Source of the DNA: an uncultured Pelagibacteraceae bacterium
Lineage (GTDB): Bacteria; Pseudomonadota; Alphaproteobacteria; Pelagibacterales; Pelagibacteraceae
Reading direction: 5' to 3'
DNA: 42,920 bases
Assembly: GCA_902528505.1 (NCBI GenBank)
Contig: CABZSY010000004.1
Location: forward strand, 1-42,920
Shown: piece after piece, positions 42,747 through 42,920 of the stretch
Position numbering within the stretch: the stretch's first letter is position 1
How the letters are laid out: every line of letters starts with the position of its first letter
Position numbers and translations under genes: made by a program
The notes under the pieces: model-generated
What the model saw: only the letters and a program-made list of their open reading frames with translations
What the model was told of the DNA's origin: nothing
Database searches by the model: none

Positions 42747-42920
42747 GAATAAAAGTTTATTTATTAAAATTTTGCTAATCTTTCTAGTGCACATAAATGC
42801 ATGTGCAATAGAAAAGGTAGTATTATTTGGAGACAGCTTAATGGCTGGTTATGGTTTACCTAAAGAACATCATTTATCCTTAGTTTTAGAGAATAAATTA
42901 AAACAAGATGGATTCAATAT
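42745..42920 (+). CDS. tesA: Arylesterase/lysophospholipase TesA, 5' part (SGNH/GDSL family)
   Basis: The gene runs off the right edge; about 58 residues are visible. A signal peptide (SLFIKILLIFLVHINACA) is followed by VVLFGDSLMAGYGLP, the block I sequence of SGNH hydrolases with the nucleophile serine in GDSL. Divergent pairing with ybbA-ybbP is the same as in E. coli and many other proteobacteria, which supports TesA (multifunctional acyl-CoA thioesterase, protease I, lysophospholipase L1) in the periplasm. Confidence 0.88.
   Translation, partial: MNKSLFIKILLIFLVHINACAIEKVVLFGDSLMAGYGLPKEHHLSLVLENKLKQDGFN

Overview
The window looks like part of the chromosome of a SAR11 alphaproteobacterium (Pelagibacterales). 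This rests on very AT-rich, lysine- and asparagine-rich coding sequence, short spacers, many 1-30 nt gene overlaps, and gene content: a TPP-riboswitch-controlled ThiV-type transporter, a DmdA-like demethylase, a dimethylglycine-dehydrogenase/ETF operon, AcuI, and TRAP and iron(III) ABC uptake. No rRNA, tRNA, CRISPR array, insertion sequence, prophage or integrase was seen. The organism assignment is inference from style and gene content, not a database match.

Layout. 1-566: end of a beta-hydroxyacid dehydrogenase gene, then a gene-free stretch with a candidate structured RNA containing a nine-codon ORF. 567-3851: a small redox/metal island (unknown protein, c-type cytochrome, frameshifted DUF411 gene, cytochrome b561, DUF4396 membrane protein, ETHE1-like persulfide dioxygenase). 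4026-9700: leftward AzlCD exporter genes and an iron(III) ABC transporter (binding protein, frameshifted permease, ATPase) with a 62-aa CxxC peptide and a peroxiredoxin in between, headed by two Fur-like boxes. 9762-13188: leftward folE-acuI-lysR, then rightward hisI and DUF2237. 13190-18967: leftward operon of a DMGDH/sarcosine-dehydrogenase-like flavoprotein, etfB, etfA and ETF-ubiquinone oxidoreductase, a complete route from N-methyl groups to the quinone pool. 19025-20612: flavodoxin-fold oxidoreductase, a small secreted protein, and an N-terminally truncated 2-hydroxyacid dehydrogenase. 20736-30920: a long rightward run of TRAP transporter genes plus five enzymes (HIBADH-like, BDH2-like SDR, FAH-family hydrolase, enolase-superfamily dehydratase, SMP-30 lactonase), which reads as non-phosphorylative sugar or sugar-acid catabolism ending in pyruvate, followed without a gap by PEP carboxylase. 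30921-34187: ccdA, an azoreductase-like gene, a tartrate/isopropylmalate-type dehydrogenase, and a pentapeptide-repeat protein with a small partner. 34240-35748: TPP riboswitch and thiV. 35752-39547: thioredoxin-like protein, ABC-2 exporter pair, DmdA-like gene, a 54-aa two-helix membrane protein and a small acetyltransferase. 39563-42920: ybbP-ybbA divergent from tesA, as in other proteobacteria.

Two genes (DUF411 and the iron permease) are each broken at a single homopolymer run (A12 and T8). Either the run lengths were miscalled, or these are recent indels or slippage-tolerant genes. The least explained elements are the structured RNA/mini-ORF near 405-565, the 62-aa CxxC peptide in the iron operon, and the TPP aptamer whose own 3' strand appears to serve as the ribosome binding site.
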